Shown here one piece after another: positions 36,294 to 52,799 of a stretch of 64,000 bases of DNA. A program made the translations under genes and the position numbers. Source of the DNA: Sapria himalayana (Eukaryota > Streptophyta > Magnoliopsida > Malpighiales > Rafflesiaceae); the NCBI GenBank assembly GCA_029783825.1, contig JAREIK010000531.1, positions 1 through 64,000 on the forward strand, in the 5' to 3' direction. Within the stretch, counting starts at the first letter, position 1. Each line of letters begins with the position of its first letter. Below the pieces are notes generated by a model that saw only the letters and a list, made by a program, of their open reading frames with translations, was not told the origin of the DNA and did no database searches.

Positions 36294-39186
36294 TATAGTT
36301 AGCTAGCTATATAGGAAAATAGACTAAAAGAAAAATATATAGATAGACAGATAGATAGATTGATTGATTGAAGATAGACAGACAAACATATAGACAGACA
36401 TACAGATAGATAGATAGATAGATAGCTAGCTAGATAGACAAATAGATAGATAGAAAGACAAATAGATAGATAGATAGATAGACACATAGAAAGATTTATA
36501 GACAGAAAGATAGATTAAAAAATAGATAAATTAGACTCATAGATAGATAAATAGATAGATAGATAGATAGACAGAATGATATATAGACAAATAGATAGAT
36601 AGATAGATAGAGAGTTGAATAGAGACATTGATAGAATTATAGATAGGTAGATAGTTAGTTAGATAGACATATAGATAGATTGATAGATTGAGACATTAAT
36701 AAATAATATATAGATAGAGATAAAAAGATAAAAAAATAGATAGATACACAAATAAAGATATAGTTAGATAGATAGATAGATAAATAAACACTAAGATAGA
36801 TAACATATATACAAATTGATTTATAGATAGATATACAGATACATATATAGATAGATAGATAGATAGATAGACACATAATGTTATGGATGGATAGATAGAT
36901 AAAGATATTGAAAGATAAACTAATAAAGAAATGTTGAGATTGATAAATAAACAAATAGACCTATGGGCATATAGATAGATATATATTTATACATATTGAT
37001 AGATAAATTGATCTATAACTAGAGAGATAAATAGATATATTCATAGATAGATATGCATATAGACTGATATATAGAAAGTTAGATTGACAAATAGAAAGAT
37101 ATATAAAAAGATAGATAGATATAGAGATAGATTTATTGACAAATATGTAGATAGGTAGATAGGTAGATAGGTAGATAGATAGACAAATAGATAAAATTAT
37201 TGTTAGATAGGTAGATTGGCATATGGAAAGATAGGCAGACAGACAGATAGATCAATATATAGATAAAATAATAGATAGAAAGATCGATAAACTCATAGCC
37301 AAATAGATAGAAAATAGATAGATACATCGATAGATAGCTAGATATATAGATATACATATAAATTGATGGACACTGAGACAAATAGATTGATATATAGATA
37401 TATAAAGAGATAGATAGAAAATAGATAGATCTATAGATAGATAGACACATTTATAGATATTTAAATAAGCAAATAGGTAGATAAGTAGAAAAGTTAGATA
37501 TATAGTTAGATATATATATATGGATGGATAGACAAATAGATAAATAGACAGATAGCCAAATAGAATGAAAGACATATAGACATATAGACATATAGATAGA
37601 TTTATTGATAGATAGTCAAATAGCTAGATATATAGATAGATAGTTACTTCGACAAATAGATAAATAGAAAGATAGACAAGTAAACTTATAATTATATATA
37701 TATATATAGACAGTTAAGTTGATAGGTAGATATACAAATATATATAAAGTTAGATAGATAGATAGATAGACAAATATAAAGAAACAGAGATGAATAGATA
37801 GTCAGATACACACATTGACAATAGGTAGATATTTAGATACATAGGTTAGTAGAAAGATAGATGAATACATAGCCAGATACACACATTGACAATAGGTAGA
37901 TATTTAGTTAGATAGGTTAGTAGAAAGATAGATAAATAGATAAATTGATACACTGATAGACTAAAAGATAGTTAGATAGTTAGTTAGTTAGTTAGATAGA
38001 TAAGTAGAAAGATAGACAAATATATAGATAGTTAGATAGTTGTATATTTATATTTTTAGATAGAGACAGAGATAGATACTTAGATAGATAGATAGCCAAA
38101 TAGAAAGATTGAAAGATAAATAGATAAATTGATACTCAGACATGCAGATTGACATAAAGATAGATAAAAAGATAGATGAACTATTAGACAGATAGATAGA
38201 TACCTATACAAATAGATAGATAAATAGATATATAGAAAGATAGCCTCATAGATAGATAGTCTTAATGATAAATAGAATGATATAGATTGATAGTTACATA
38301 GATAGATAGATAGATATACATATAGATAAAAACACAGACAGATAAATAGATAGATAGATAAATAGATGGATAAATAAATAGATAGATAGATATATCGATA
38401 GATTGATAGATAAATATATTGATAGTCACTTAAATAGATTAGGTGATAGACAGATAGATAGTTAGACAAATAGATAGATACACAGATAGAAAAATGGATA
38501 TATAGATAGATAGATGGACACACAGATCTATAGATTAATTAATAGGTAGACAGATTGACATATAGATAGATAGACAGACAGACAGATAGAAAGATACATA
38601 GATAGAGAGATATATTCGCAAATAGATTTATAGAAAGGCAGGCATATAGGAAGATAGATAGATATATAAATAGATAGATAGAAAGTTAGATAAAAAATTG
38701 ATAGAGATTTAAAAGATTGATAGATAGATAGATAGTTAGATAAACAGATAGACATAGAAATAGATAGATATATAGATAGATATATAGATAGATAGACTAA
38801 TAGACAAATAGAATGAGAGACTTATATATAGAAAGATAGATAGATAGTTAGATATATAGATAAATATATAGATAGACAATTAGATAGTTAAACAATTAGA
38901 TAGTTAAACAAATAAATAGTTAGACACATAGATAGATAACAAAACGATAAATTGATAGATAGATAGATAAACAAATAGACATATACACATATACACATAT
39001 AAATAGATAGAATATAGACATATAGATTGACAAACACTTAGAAAGATAGTTAGATAGATATATAGATAGATAGACAAATATACATTAGAAAAATAGATAA
39101 ATAGATATATACATAGATAGATTAATAGATTGATAGACAGATAGACTGATAAATTGATTGAAATATAGATAGAAAGATGGATGGAT

Positions 39187-39232
<46 letters not shown>

Positions 39233-39565
39233 TGATTTAATGATAAATAGATAGATAGATAGACATATAGGCACATAGACAAGTAGACAGATAAACAAAT
39301 AGATAGAAAGATAAATAGATAGTTAGATAGATAGATAATTATATAGTTATCAAATAGATAGTTAGACACATAGACAGAAAATAGATTGATAAATTAATAG
39401 ATAGAAAGATAGACAAATAGTCATATAAATATATACACATATAGATAGATAGGAATATAGAGTAATAGATAGATAGACACTTAGAAAGTTAGTTAGATTC
39501 AAAGATAGACATATAGATAGATAGACAAATATACATTAGATATATAGATAGACAGGCTGACCGAC

Positions 39566-39602
<37 letters not shown>

Positions 39603-42600
39603 TATATATATAAAGATATATAGATTAATAGATAGATAAATAGATAGAGAGACTTACAAATTGTTTGACATATAGATAGATAGAAAGATATATATATATA
39701 TATATATATATATAGATTGATTGAATGATAAATAGTTAGATAGATAGACATATAGACACATAGACATATAGACAATTAGACAAATACATAGACTGATTGA
39801 TAGATGAAAAAAATAAACAAACAAATAGTAAGATCGATAGGTAGACAAATATATAGATAGACAGATGTACATATAGAAAGATATATAGATAGATAGACAG
39901 AAAAAAAACATATTGTTAAATAGAAAGAAAGAAAGATAGATAAATAGATAGATAGTTAGTTAGTTAGTTAGGTAGATAGTTAAAAAGATACATAGATAGA
40001 ATGATACACAAATAGATAGATAGACCAATACATTGATATATGAAAGATAAATAGAAAGATAAAAAGAAAGAAAGATAAAAAGAAAAATTGATATATAGAT
40101 AGATAGATATACACATTTATAGATAAATAGATTGAAAGACAAAATTAAAAGAAAAACAACCAAAAAATAGATAGTTAGATAAATAGTTAGATTGATAGAC
40201 ACATAGACATAGTTATATAGATAGATAAGCAGATAGGTAGATAGACAGTATGATAGAGAGATAGAAAACTAATAGTCATATAGACAGATAGTTAGATAGA
40301 CAAATTGATAGATAAACTATTGGTAGATATATATATATAGACAAAAGTATAAATAGATAGACAGATAAATAGATATACTAATAGACTAATAGAAAGAAAC
40401 ATAGTTATATAGTTAGACAATTACACAAATAGACAGTTATAAAATTAGATAAATAGAAAGAGCAATAGATAGAAAGATAGATAGACACATAGCTTTATTG
40501 ATTGACAGATTGATAAATACATAGGTAGACAAATAGATTGATAGACAAATAAACAGATAGTCAAATTGTCTAATAGATAGATAGACAGATAGATAAATAG
40601 ATAGATAGATAGATAAGAATTAGATAGATAGACACAAAGATAGAGTGATAGATAAATAGATTGACAAATTGGCAAATAGATAGAAAGAAAAAAATATAGA
40701 TAGATATAAAGATATATAGATAGACATAAGGATAGATAGATAGATATACAAATAAAATGATAAAAAGATAGACGATAAGACTAATAGGTAAAAAGACTTA
40801 TTTACAGAAAGATAGTCAGATAATTAGAAAATTAGACAGTTAGATAATTAGATAGATAAATATATTCATAGATTGATAGGTAGACAAATAGACAAAGAAT
40901 CAAATAGACATATACATATATTGATAGATTAACATATATATAAATAGCCAGACTAACACATAGAAAGATATACAAATAGATAGATAGAAAAATAGACATA
41001 TAAATAGATAGACAAAGATACACATAGATAAATAGATAGAAAGATATATAAGGAGATAGATAGAGAAACAAATATATAGATAGGTAGATTTATAGACACA
41101 TAGACTAATATATTGATTTACATATAGATGATAGATAGATTTATATTTAGATTGATTGATTGATTGATTGAATCATAAATAACTAGATAGATAGGCTTAT
41201 AGACACAAACAAAAATAGATATAGACAAATAGATAAACTGATAGAATAAAAGACAGATAGACAATTAGACAGATAAATAGTTGATAAATAGATAGATAGA
41301 TAGATAAATAGATAATCAAAATGATAGTTAAAAAATTATATAGATAAATATAATAAAGATAGAAAGATAGACAGATAAACAATTAGACAGATAGAATAAT
41401 ACACAGATAATTAGATTGACAGATAGAATGATAGATAGATAGACAAATATACCATTCGATTGATAGATGATAAACAAGTAGAAAGTTAGAAAGATAGGCA
41501 TAATGATAGATACAGATAGATATATAGAGAGACAGATAGATAAATAGATAGATAGATAGATAGATAGATATATAGATTTAAAGATAAACAGACATAAAAT
41601 ATATAGATTGATTGACTGATAGATTGATAGACCTATAGACACATAGGGAGATAGGTAGATAAATTTATATATAAAAAGACAAATAGACTGATAGACAAAT
41701 AAAAAAATAGCACGATAGATAGTTATATAGATAAACAAATTGGTAGATAGATATATATATAGATAGATAAAAAGATAGACTAATAGACTGATAGATAGAA
41801 ATATAGTTATATAGTTATATAATTAGATAGTTTGACCGTTAGATAATTAGCTAGATATATAAATTTATCGATTGATTGATTAATTAATACATATATAGAT
41901 AGATAGAAAAATAGATTAATAAACAAATATACAAATATATAGATTAATAGTTAGATAACTATATGGATAGATAGGTAGAAAGATAGATAGATAGACATAA
42001 ATATAGATCAAAGATAAACATACAAATAGACAAATAGATTGAAAAATATATAGATATATATATAGATAAATCGATAAACAGATACACAGATTAATAGATA
42101 AATTATTTGACAGACAGATAGATAGATAGATAGATAGATAATGATATAGATAGATATTCATAAAGGCAGATAGATAGATAAATAGATAGATGAATAGACA
42201 AATAGCAAGATATATAGATAAATAGAGAGAGAGAGATATATATATATATATATATATCATATAGATAGACAGATAAATAAGTAGATAGATAGACATATAA
42301 AGATATAGATAGATATATAGATAGATAGAAAGATAGATTGATAGATAGTTAGACATATAGGAATATAGATACATAGATATATAAAGAAATAGATAAATAG
42401 ACATATAGAGAGAAATATAGATAGACAAATTGACTGATAAACATATAATCATTTCATAGATATAAATATATATAGATTGACAGATAGATATATAGATTGA
42501 TAGATAGATAGAAAGATAAAAAGATATACAAATAAATGGATATACATATAGATAAAAAGATATATAGAGAGATAAACAGATAGACATATCGACATATAGG

Positions 42601-45600
42601 CAGATATACAAATAGATAGACATATAGACATATTAATAGAATGATAAATAAATAGATCACTAGAGAGACAAATACATAGATAGTTTATAAAAAATACATA
42701 TATAGATAGATGAAACTATAGACATATAGATAGTTATACATATAGATAGTTATACATATAGATAGATAAACATATATACAAATAGAAATCAAGATAGATA
42801 ATAAACAAATATACAAATAGATAGATAAATTAGATAATATATAGATAGATAGATGGTTAGATAGGAATATAGACTATTATACAGATAGATAGATACACGT
42901 ATAAATATATATATATACACAATCACATACACACACATACACACACATTGACTTATAGATTAATGATAGAAATATAGTTACATAGTTAGAAAGATGGGTA
43001 GATCGATAGATAAATATAAATATAGATAGATTGATTGATTTATAGATAAAAAGACAGATTGAAAAATAGATAAACTTATACATAGATATTTAGATAGACA
43101 TATAAATAGAAAGGTAGATAGGCAGATAAATAGATACATATATAACAGATAGATAGATAGAAAGATAGATATATAAATAGATTGGAAGATAGTTAGATAC
43201 ATAGATAGTTAGATAGTTAGACAGATAAAAAATAGATTGATTGACTGATAGATAAAAACATATTTATATTGTTAGAAAAATATATAGATGGAAAGTTAAT
43301 TAGATAGATAGATAGATAAATAGCTAAATAAATATATAGATAGATACATACATAGATAGACATATATAAAAATATAGAAATGGTTAGATAGATAGATTGA
43401 TTGATTGATTGACAAATAAATAAATAATAGATAGTTAATAGATAGATAGACAGCTATATAGATAACATATCCATAGATAAATAGATATATAGATATATAG
43501 ATATATAGATAGATTAATAGTTAGTTAAAAAGATAGATATATAGATAGATAGAGAGATGAATAAACAAATAGATAGATAAATAGATAGAGAGAAAAATAG
43601 ATAGAAAGATAGATAGGTAGACAAATAGCCACATAGAAAGATAGAGAGATATTTAGATAGATCGATAGACATATAGATAGATAGACATATAGGCAAATAG
43701 ATAGATAGACAAATAGAGAGATTGACAGATATATATATATATATATACAGAAAGATAGATTGATAGATAGACAAATAGATAGATAGATAGATAGAATTTT
43801 AAATAGATAGATAGACTTATATAAAGATAGATTATTATACAAATAAACATAGATATATAGAGATTTCAATAGATAGACAGACATACTGATAAAGATATAG
43901 TCATATTGATAGATAGAAAGATATAAATATTGACAGTTAAACATATAGACATATAGAGAGATAGAGAGACATAGAAATAAACAAATATATTGATAGATAG
44001 AAAGGAATATATATAGATAGACAAATAGTGAAATAGTCAGATAGACAGATTCACAGATTGGAAGATAGATAAATAGGTACATAAACAAAAAGTCTGATAA
44101 TAAGATATATAGATAGACAAATAGATAAATTTCATAGATATATAGATAGTCAGATAAATAGATAGACTAGACATATTTGATAGATTTACATATTAACAAA
44201 TAGATATATAAATAAATAGATCGATTGATACAGAAATAGTCATATAAACATAAAGACATATAGAAAAAAAGATATATAGATATATTGAATGAGATACACA
44301 TAAATAGATAGACAAGTAGAAAGATACACATATAGATAGAAAGATAGAAAGATAGATAAATAAATAGACAGATCTATAGATAGACAATTAGATAGATAGA
44401 TAGATATATATATAGACAAACACATAGATAGATAGATATATAGATAGTTAATTAGATAGACAAATAAGTAGCTAAGCAAATAATCATATAGTTAGAAAGA
44501 CTGATAGTCAGATTGATAGATAGACAGATATATAGATAGGTATATATATAAATAATTAGATAGACAAAAAGACAAATAGATTGGTAATTAGATAGTCATA
44601 TAGACATATAGATAGAAAGAAATATAGGTTGATATATAGATATAAAAATATACAAATAGATAGATAATAGATATATACAATGATAGAAATATATACAGAT
44701 AGACAGATAGATAAATAAATAGATAAATGACATATAGACAGATAGATAGATGATAGATATAAAGATAGTCTTATTGATAGATATACATATAGAGAGATAG
44801 AAATAAAGACATATAGAAAGCTATAAAGATTGATAGATTGATAGATAATATATAGATAGATAAATAGTTAGATAGATAGATAGACACATTGACACATAGA
44901 CACATCGACACATAGATTGATTGATTGATAGATAGGCAGATACACAGATATATAGATAGAAAGCAAGATAGATCATAGATAGACAGATGGATAGATAGAT
45001 AGTTAGTTAGATAGATAGATAGAATGATAGATAGATAGATAGATATATAAATAGATATATTGCTAGAAAAACAAATGGATAGATAGACAAATAGACTTAT
45101 AGATAGATAGATAAAAAGAAAGATATATAGATACATAAACAGATAGACAAATATATACTTGAACATAGATTGACATATAGACAGACAGATAGATAAATAT
45201 ATAAATAAATAAATAGATAGATATACATATATATATATAGATAGGTAGGTAGGTAAATAGATTGATAGATATATAAATAGACAAATATGCATATAGGCAA
45301 ATAGGCATATAGACATATAGATAGATAAGTAGATAGATAATCAAATATACATATAGACATATAAATAGATAGACAAATAGAAAAATAGTTAAATAACAAG
45401 ATAGATATATAGGAAGATAATTAGATAGTCAATTAGATAAATAGAAAGATAGACATAAGATAGATAAATAGATAGATAGACCGATAGGAAAATAGGCAGA
45501 TGACAAATAGTGATATAGGTAGATAGTTAGATAGATAAATAGATACATAGGAAAATAACATATAGATTGTTAGTAGATTGATAGAAAGAAAGATAGATAG

Positions 45601-48600
45601 ATAGATAGATAAATATATAGACATTAATATAGACTATTTGATAGTTACACAGATAGATATATAGAAAGATAGACACATATATTATTAATTAGATATATCG
45701 ATAGATTTATTGATTGATAGATTAATAGATAGAAAGATTAACAGATAGATAGATAGACAAATATATAGATATAGAGATAGACATATAGATAAATATATAT
45801 ATAGATAGACAGCTAATAGATAAACATATAGAGATATAGATAGATAGATTGAAACAATGATATACAGATAGATAGATAGATAGTAAAAAGACAAATATAT
45901 ATATAGATACATAAATATATAGATTGACTAATGGACTAAAAGATAGTTAATTAGTTAGAAATAAAGATAGATAGAAACATAGATATATTGGATAGTTAAA
46001 TAAACAGATATATAGATTTAAAGATATTTAAACAAAGTGAGAGATAAATATATCCACATTTAAAAAATAGTCAAATAGATATATATACATGTAGATAGAC
46101 AGATAGAGAGACATATACACAAATACAAAGATAGATAGATAGACAGATTGATAGAGAGGTAGTTAGATAGATCGATAGATATATATATGGAAAGATAGAT
46201 AGAAAGAAAGGCATATAGACAAATAGCAAAATTGAAATATAAATAGATTAACATATAGATAAATATATATATGCACATATAGACAGATTTGAAGATAGGT
46301 AAATAGAAAGATAGATTGTTAACAAGTATATAGAAAAATAGATAGAGAGAAAGATGGATAGATAGATAGATAAAAAGATAGACAAATAGGTAGATTGACA
46401 TATAAAGATATTGATAGATAAACATATATATAGATATATAGATAGATAGATATACTAAAAGATAGATATGCAGATAGATAGATAAATAGTTAGTTAATTA
46501 GATAGTTATATAGTTAGACAAATAGAGAGATAGTCATATAGATAGATTTACTCATTGACAGATTGGAAGATTGATAGTTTAATAGATAGATAAATAAATA
46601 GTTCAGCAAATATAAATATAGACATATAAAGAGATAGACAAATAGATAGATAGATATATAGACACATAGATAGCTATATAAATAGACAAATAGAAAGATA
46701 GATAAAAAGGCATATAAATAAATAGATAGATAGCCAGATAGATAGATAGGAAGATAGATAGAGAAATTGTAAGTAAGATAAATAGATATAATGATAGAAA
46801 GATAGACATACATATAGATAGATACAATGTTAAATAGATAAACATATAGTTATATGACCAAATAGACATATAGATAGATATACAGAAAGATAGATAAAAA
46901 AATAGATAGACAATTAGATAAATATACATATAGTAATATAGATAGATTTATAGAAAAATAAATAGACACATAGATATATACATAGAGAGATAGATATTAA
47001 GATAAATAGATCGAAAGATAGATTGATAGACAGAAAGACCAATAAACTCATCAAAAAATAGACATATAGACATATAAATAAATTGACATATAAATAGATA
47101 GGTAGATAGGTATATAGATTGCTAGTTTGATAAAGAGAGAGTGGGAAATATAGATAATCAGAGATATAGATACACAAATTGATACATAAGCAAATAGAAG
47201 AAAGTTAGATAGATAAATTGACATATAGATCGATAGATGGATATATAGATATACAATGGATAGATAAATAGAGAGATAAATAGATAGATAAATAGATAGA
47301 TAGATAGACAAATAGATAGATAAATTGATTGATAGTCAAATTTAAAAATTGACTTATAGATAGAGAGATAGATAACAGTATAAGTAGATAAGTAGATAGT
47401 TAGATAGATAGATTAATAGAATTATAGATAAATTAAAAAAAATAGTTTGATTGATTAATAGATATATATACAGATAGAAAGATAGATATATAGATAGCTA
47501 GATAGATAGATTCATAGATAGATAGATATTTAGATAAATAGATAATTAGATAGATAGGTAGACAGATAGTCTTATAAAAATAAATATAGATATATAGATA
47601 CACACATATTATATAAAGATAGATGGACAATTAGACAGATTAATAGATATACAGATAGACAAATAGAAAGATAGATAGAAAAATAGATAGATAAACATAT
47701 ATTATGATAAATAGATATATACAAAGATAGAATGACAAATAGATAGATAAATAGTGTGATAGAGAGATAGATACAAAGATAGTTAGATAGATTCTTAGAC
47801 AAATAGATTGACAAATAGAACGACAAATATATAAATAAACAAATAGATTTATAGATAGATAGATAGTTAGACAAATACATAGATTGGTAGATCAGTAGAT
47901 ATAGAGATGGTTAGATATATAGATAGTCATATATATAGATAAATATATAGATTAGAAAATATATAGATAGATATATAGATAGGCTAATAAATACATAGAT
48001 AGATAAATAGATAGATAGACAGACAGACACATAGACAAATATATATATGTGGGCAGATATGTAGATAGGCAGAAAGACAAATATATAGATAGATAGATAT
48101 AAAGATAAGTATAAACATATATAGTCATATATACATAAACATAGATAAAAAAAATAAATAGATAGACAAATAAATAAATAAACAAATAGATAGAAATACA
48201 TAAAAATAGATATAATGATAGAAAGATAGATAGACAAATAGCCAGATAGTTAGATAGATAGATAGATATAAAGATAGATAGATAAATAGACAGATACATA
48301 GATACATAATTAGAGAGATAGATATATAGATAGATATGTAAATAGATTTATAAAAATATAAATAGATAGATAGACAGATAGACAAATATAAATATAGACA
48401 AAGAGATAGATAGAGAGGCTCTTAGATTGATAGACATATAAATAAAGAGATAGATAGAAATATAGATATAAAGATAAACATTTAGATAGATATGTAGAGA
48501 GACAAATAGACAGATAGAAAGATAGAAACATATATATAGATATGCATATAGGCCAATAGATAGATAGAAAAATAGACAGAGATACAAACAGACATATAGA

Positions 48601-49824
48601 TAAATAGATAATCAAATAGATTGATAGATTCACATATAGATAGATAGATAGATATTCATATAGGTAGGTAGGTAGATAGATAGACAGATAGATAGATAGA
48701 TAGTCAGAATAGAAAGATAGACAAATAGAAAGATAGATAGATGGATAGATATATAGATTGACAGATAAACAAATTGACTATTAGAATGATATATATCTAT
48801 TAGATATATAGATAGATAAAAAAATAATAAGATAGACACATAGAAATATAGATAAATAGACTAATGACTAATAAACTTCTAGATAGAAACACAGATAGAT
48901 AGTTAGACAAATACATAAATATATATGATAGACAAATACATATATTTATAGTTTGATAGATTGATAGATAAAAAAAAGATAGATAAATTGATATGCATAT
49001 TCACAAATAGGCAAATTGATAGAAATATAGATAAATAGATAAATAGATAGATAGATAGTTAGACAAAGAAATAGATAGATAGACATATAGATAGATTGAT
49101 TGATAGAAACAAAAATAGACATATACACATATATATTGATAGATTGATACACATATCGATAGCTAGATTGTTAGATAGATAGATAAATAAATAGAGAGGA
49201 AGACATTTTGATAGATTGATAGATTGAAAGATAGACATTTAGATATATAGAGATATAGACTAATAAGCAAGTAGGCATATAAAAATATAAATAGATAGTC
49301 AAATGTATAGATAGACAGAAAAAAAAGATATAAAGATAAATATATATAAGGATAAACAAAAATATAGATAGACAAATAGATAGATTGATTGATACCCACA
49401 TAGACAGACAAACAGATAGATAGATACATTCATAAAACATAGATAGACATATAAAAATATTTATAGATAGAAAAATAGATAGATAGATAGATAGAGAGAT
49501 ATACAGATAGATAGATATCGAAATTGAAAGAGATATTAATAGATAGATAGATAGATACAAAGATAAATATATAAAATATAGATAGTTAGTAAGAAAGAAA
49601 GATAGATAGATAGTCATATAGAAAGATATATAGATAAACAAAAGATAAATATACAGATAGAAAGATAAAAAGATATTAAGATTGACTGATATAAGTATAG
49701 TCATATAGATCGATAAAGATATACACACACACACAAAGAGATATATCGAGAGATTGATAGATATATCAAAAGATAGATTAATAGATAGACAAATACATAG
49801 ATAAACATATATGTAGATAGACAC

Positions 49825-49856
<32 letters not shown>

Positions 49857-51867
49857 TTAGTTAGTTAGTTAGTTAGTTAGTCTTTTGGCATATAGATAGA
49901 AAAATAGATTGATAGAGCGATAGATAGATAGATAGACAAATAGACAAAAAGACATATAAGCAAAATGGTAGATAATCTCAAATATAGATAGATAGATAGA
50001 TAGTCTCATAGATAGATAGAAAGATAGATAGATAGATAAATAGATAGAAGTACAAATAGACATATAGAAAAATAAATAGATATATCGATAGATAAACAAA
50101 TAGATAGATTGTCAAAAAGAATAATAGATAGATAGATTGTTAAACTGATAGATAGACAGATACCAAGATAGATAGATAGATAGATATATAGACTAATATA
50201 CATATTAATAAATTGACAAATAGATAGAGAGACAGACAATCATAACGAAAAGATATAGAGATAGATATGTAAAATGATATATATATAGATAAATAGAAAC
50301 TTAGTTAGATAGCCAGATGGACAATTGATAAATAGAAATTTAGATAGATATATAGATAGATAGATAAATATATAAATAGACAGATAGATAGATAGTTGAC
50401 AAATATATTTACTAATAGATTAATAGATAAATAGATATAATGATTGATAGACATATAGACACATAGATAGACACTAAGATACACAAATAGATAGTCTAAT
50501 TGGTAGATAAAAAGATAGTTAGATAGAAAGATTAATAGACCAATATATTATAGATGATAAACATATAGAAAGGTAGATAGATAGATAGATAGATAGAAAA
50601 CATCTAAATAAATAGACATATAGATAGATAAATAGATAAATAGATTGATAGATAGATAGGTTGAAAGATAAAAAGACAGAAAAAAGATAGAGAGAAAGAT
50701 AGATAGATAGATAGATAGATTGATTGATAGTTAAATAGTTAGATAGATAGACAAATAGATAGACATACAGATAGATGGATATATAGAGAGATAAATATAT
50801 TGATATATATATTGATAGATTGATAGAAACACATATTGATAGATAGACAAATAGACAAATAGATTAATAGAAAAATATATATATAGACATATAGTTATAT
50901 AGATAGATAGATAGACATATATTGATATAGCTATATAGTTAGACAGATAGACATATAGATAAATAAATAGTCAAATCACTAGATAGATAGATTAATAGAT
51001 AGATAGATAGATTCATAAATATATAGATAGTCTGAAAGATATATAGAGAGATAGATAGACAGATAGATAGATAGATAGATACATAAATAGACATATATAT
51101 AGGTAGATAGATAGAGAAATTGTGATATATATTGATATAAAGATTGATTGATTAATAAACTTATAAACAACTAGATAGATAGACAAATAGACAGATAAAT
51201 AGATATAGAGAAAACCCGATAGGTAGATAGATAGACAGAAAGATACATAAACAGATTGATTGATTGATTGACATATTGAGAGATAGTCAAGTTGATAGAT
51301 AAACCAATAGACATATAGTCATATAGATAGATAGAAAGGTATATATAATGATAGATAGACATATCAATAGATAAAGAGATAAACATATAGACTAGTTTTT
51401 ACATTGACAGATAAATAGATAGATATATAGATAGATAGATAGATAGATAGATACACAAATAGATAGATAGATTGATAGATAGATAGATAGACATATACAC
51501 TTAAAAATAGATAGATAGATATATATACAAATAGATAGATAGCTAGATAGACATAATAACACAAAGGCACATCGATAGAAAGATAAATCGATTAATATTC
51601 ACATACACAAATAGTTATATAGACATATAAATTGATTGAAAAATAAATAAATATACTTATAGATAGATAGGATAAAAGACATATAGATTGATAGATTTCA
51701 TGATAGACCAAAAAACGATAGACAGATAGACACATAGACAAATAGATAGATATATAGATATATAATTAGTTAGTTAGTTAGTTAGATATATAGTTAGATA
51801 GTTAGACACATTGACTTATATAATAATAAATAGAAAGATATTTATACATTAAGACAATATATAGATT
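31628..51867 (-). repeat. Degenerate GATA tetranucleotide array (copy 2 part and beyond)
   Basis: About 20 kb of imperfect GATA repeat. Up to 39241 it duplicates 18743-26349; from 39242 it is single-copy in this window. Embedded simple repeats include TA runs (35353-35394, 36260-36290, 39190-39227), a TTAG run at 49856-49880 and CA patches near 42911-42945 and 49725-49735. I see no gene or non-repeat insert longer than about 100 bases in it. Confidence 0.95.
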
Positions 51868-52498
51868 GATGTCTTGTTTAATATTTGAATTTCAAAGAAG
51901 AGTAAGATACCATGCATTCTCAAAGCACACTAGCCATGCATGATAACTTATTTCGTGTATACATTTATAATAAGTATTTATTCCATCATTATATAATGTT
52001 CACATGAGTAATATGATAGATAATTTGATTAGCAATATAGTAAATCATTATGTTTTTTAAAAAATGTGCATAATGTATATATATCCAAAGTAGTAGATGT
52101 GTGGTGTTTGTGAAGTTGCTTATTTAGTGTAGTCTATGTTTGCTTTACATGTACATTTTTTTGTTTATAATGAATCATGTGTACTAATATACTTTTGTAC
52201 ACAAAAACTTGCCAATTTATTTTTCATACATACAAAAAATTAGAAATTGGCAAGAGTAGCCTAAGGGTATAGGTCAACTATTTTTAGTTTAAATGTTGAT
52301 GAAACCAAAAATAGGAGAGGCTAGCACAAATGCACCAGCTAATTATGAGGATGAATAAGTTTTAAATGTTGATGAAACTATGTTATATTTTTTGTTTAAA
52401 CCATGTAATTTTTGGATCAAAATTTTTTTTGAACTATTTTTGGTTTTTGTTAATTATTTCTTAACTTTATGATTTCTGGCTTCCTGTTCATCTTTCAG
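51868..52498 (+). other. Unique island in the array, gene-free left part
   Basis: Non-repetitive AT-rich sequence that behaves like intron or flank of the SWIB fragment. A short stretch at 52291-52350 (MKPKIGEASTNAPANYEDE) could be a decayed upstream exon. It also holds an 11-bp inverted repeat at 52208-52254. Confidence 0.5.
52208..52254. repeat. Inverted repeat, 11-bp perfect arms
   Basis: CTTGCCAATTT (52208-52218) and AAATTGGCAAG (52244-52254) are exact complements with a 25-base loop. No tail of Ts follows, so it is not an obvious terminator. Confidence 0.7.
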
Positions 52499-52799
52499 AC
52501 GCTCTCATAATATTTAGTGGTATAGGTGAAGATACATTATCTCGTTCTAATGTTGTAAAGGAGATGTGAGGCTATATTAAAGAAAATAATCTATAGTTAT
52601 GCCAACATTCTTCATCTTCACCTCCTCCCGATGAGAATCTGTTGTGCTATTCTTCAATTTCAATTATTCATTAAAGGATCCATCAGATAGGTGGAGAATA
52701 ATATGTGTTGACAAGTTGAAAGAGCTACTCCAACACAAGTCTTTCACTAGATTTGTAGTCTCAATGCTTTTATCTTCTCACTTCTTGAAGAATGAATAG
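52499..52799 (+). pseudogene. SWIB/MDM2-domain protein (UAF30-like) pseudogene fragment
   Basis: SWIB domains occur in chromatin-remodelling and RNA polymerase I factors. After a TTTCAG acceptor at 52498, the first piece reads LIIFSGIGEDTLSRSNVVKE, M, a stop, then GYIKENNL. After about 75 intron-like bases the second piece (from 52677) reads DPSDRWRIICVDKLKELLQH, KSFTRFVVSMLLSSHFLKNE and stops at TAG 52797. The family pattern I recall is GTGESELSRSDVVKRMWDYI, then NNLQDPSDRRRIICDDKLKEL and GFTVSKLLSSHF. Nearly the whole domain is present, with W of MWDYI changed to a stop and the conserved GFTVS changed to RFVVS. N-terminal parts of the protein are missing. It is surrounded by GATA array on both sides. 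Confidence 0.8.

Larger units (their letters stand above)
26392..39241 (+). repeat. Tandem duplication unit, copy 2 (~12.85 kb)
   Basis: Direct repeat of 13509-26349, offset 12883 at the start, 12885 through the gene fragments and up to about 12892 at the end because of microsatellite length changes. After 39241 the sequence continues as plain GATA array, so copy 2 keeps the original right flank and copy 1 the original left flank. Confidence 0.95.

Noticed and set aside
49856..49880. TTAG tandem run resembling telomere repeat
   Set aside because: The plant telomere unit is TTTAGGG; this is a TTAG variant of the local tetranucleotide array.
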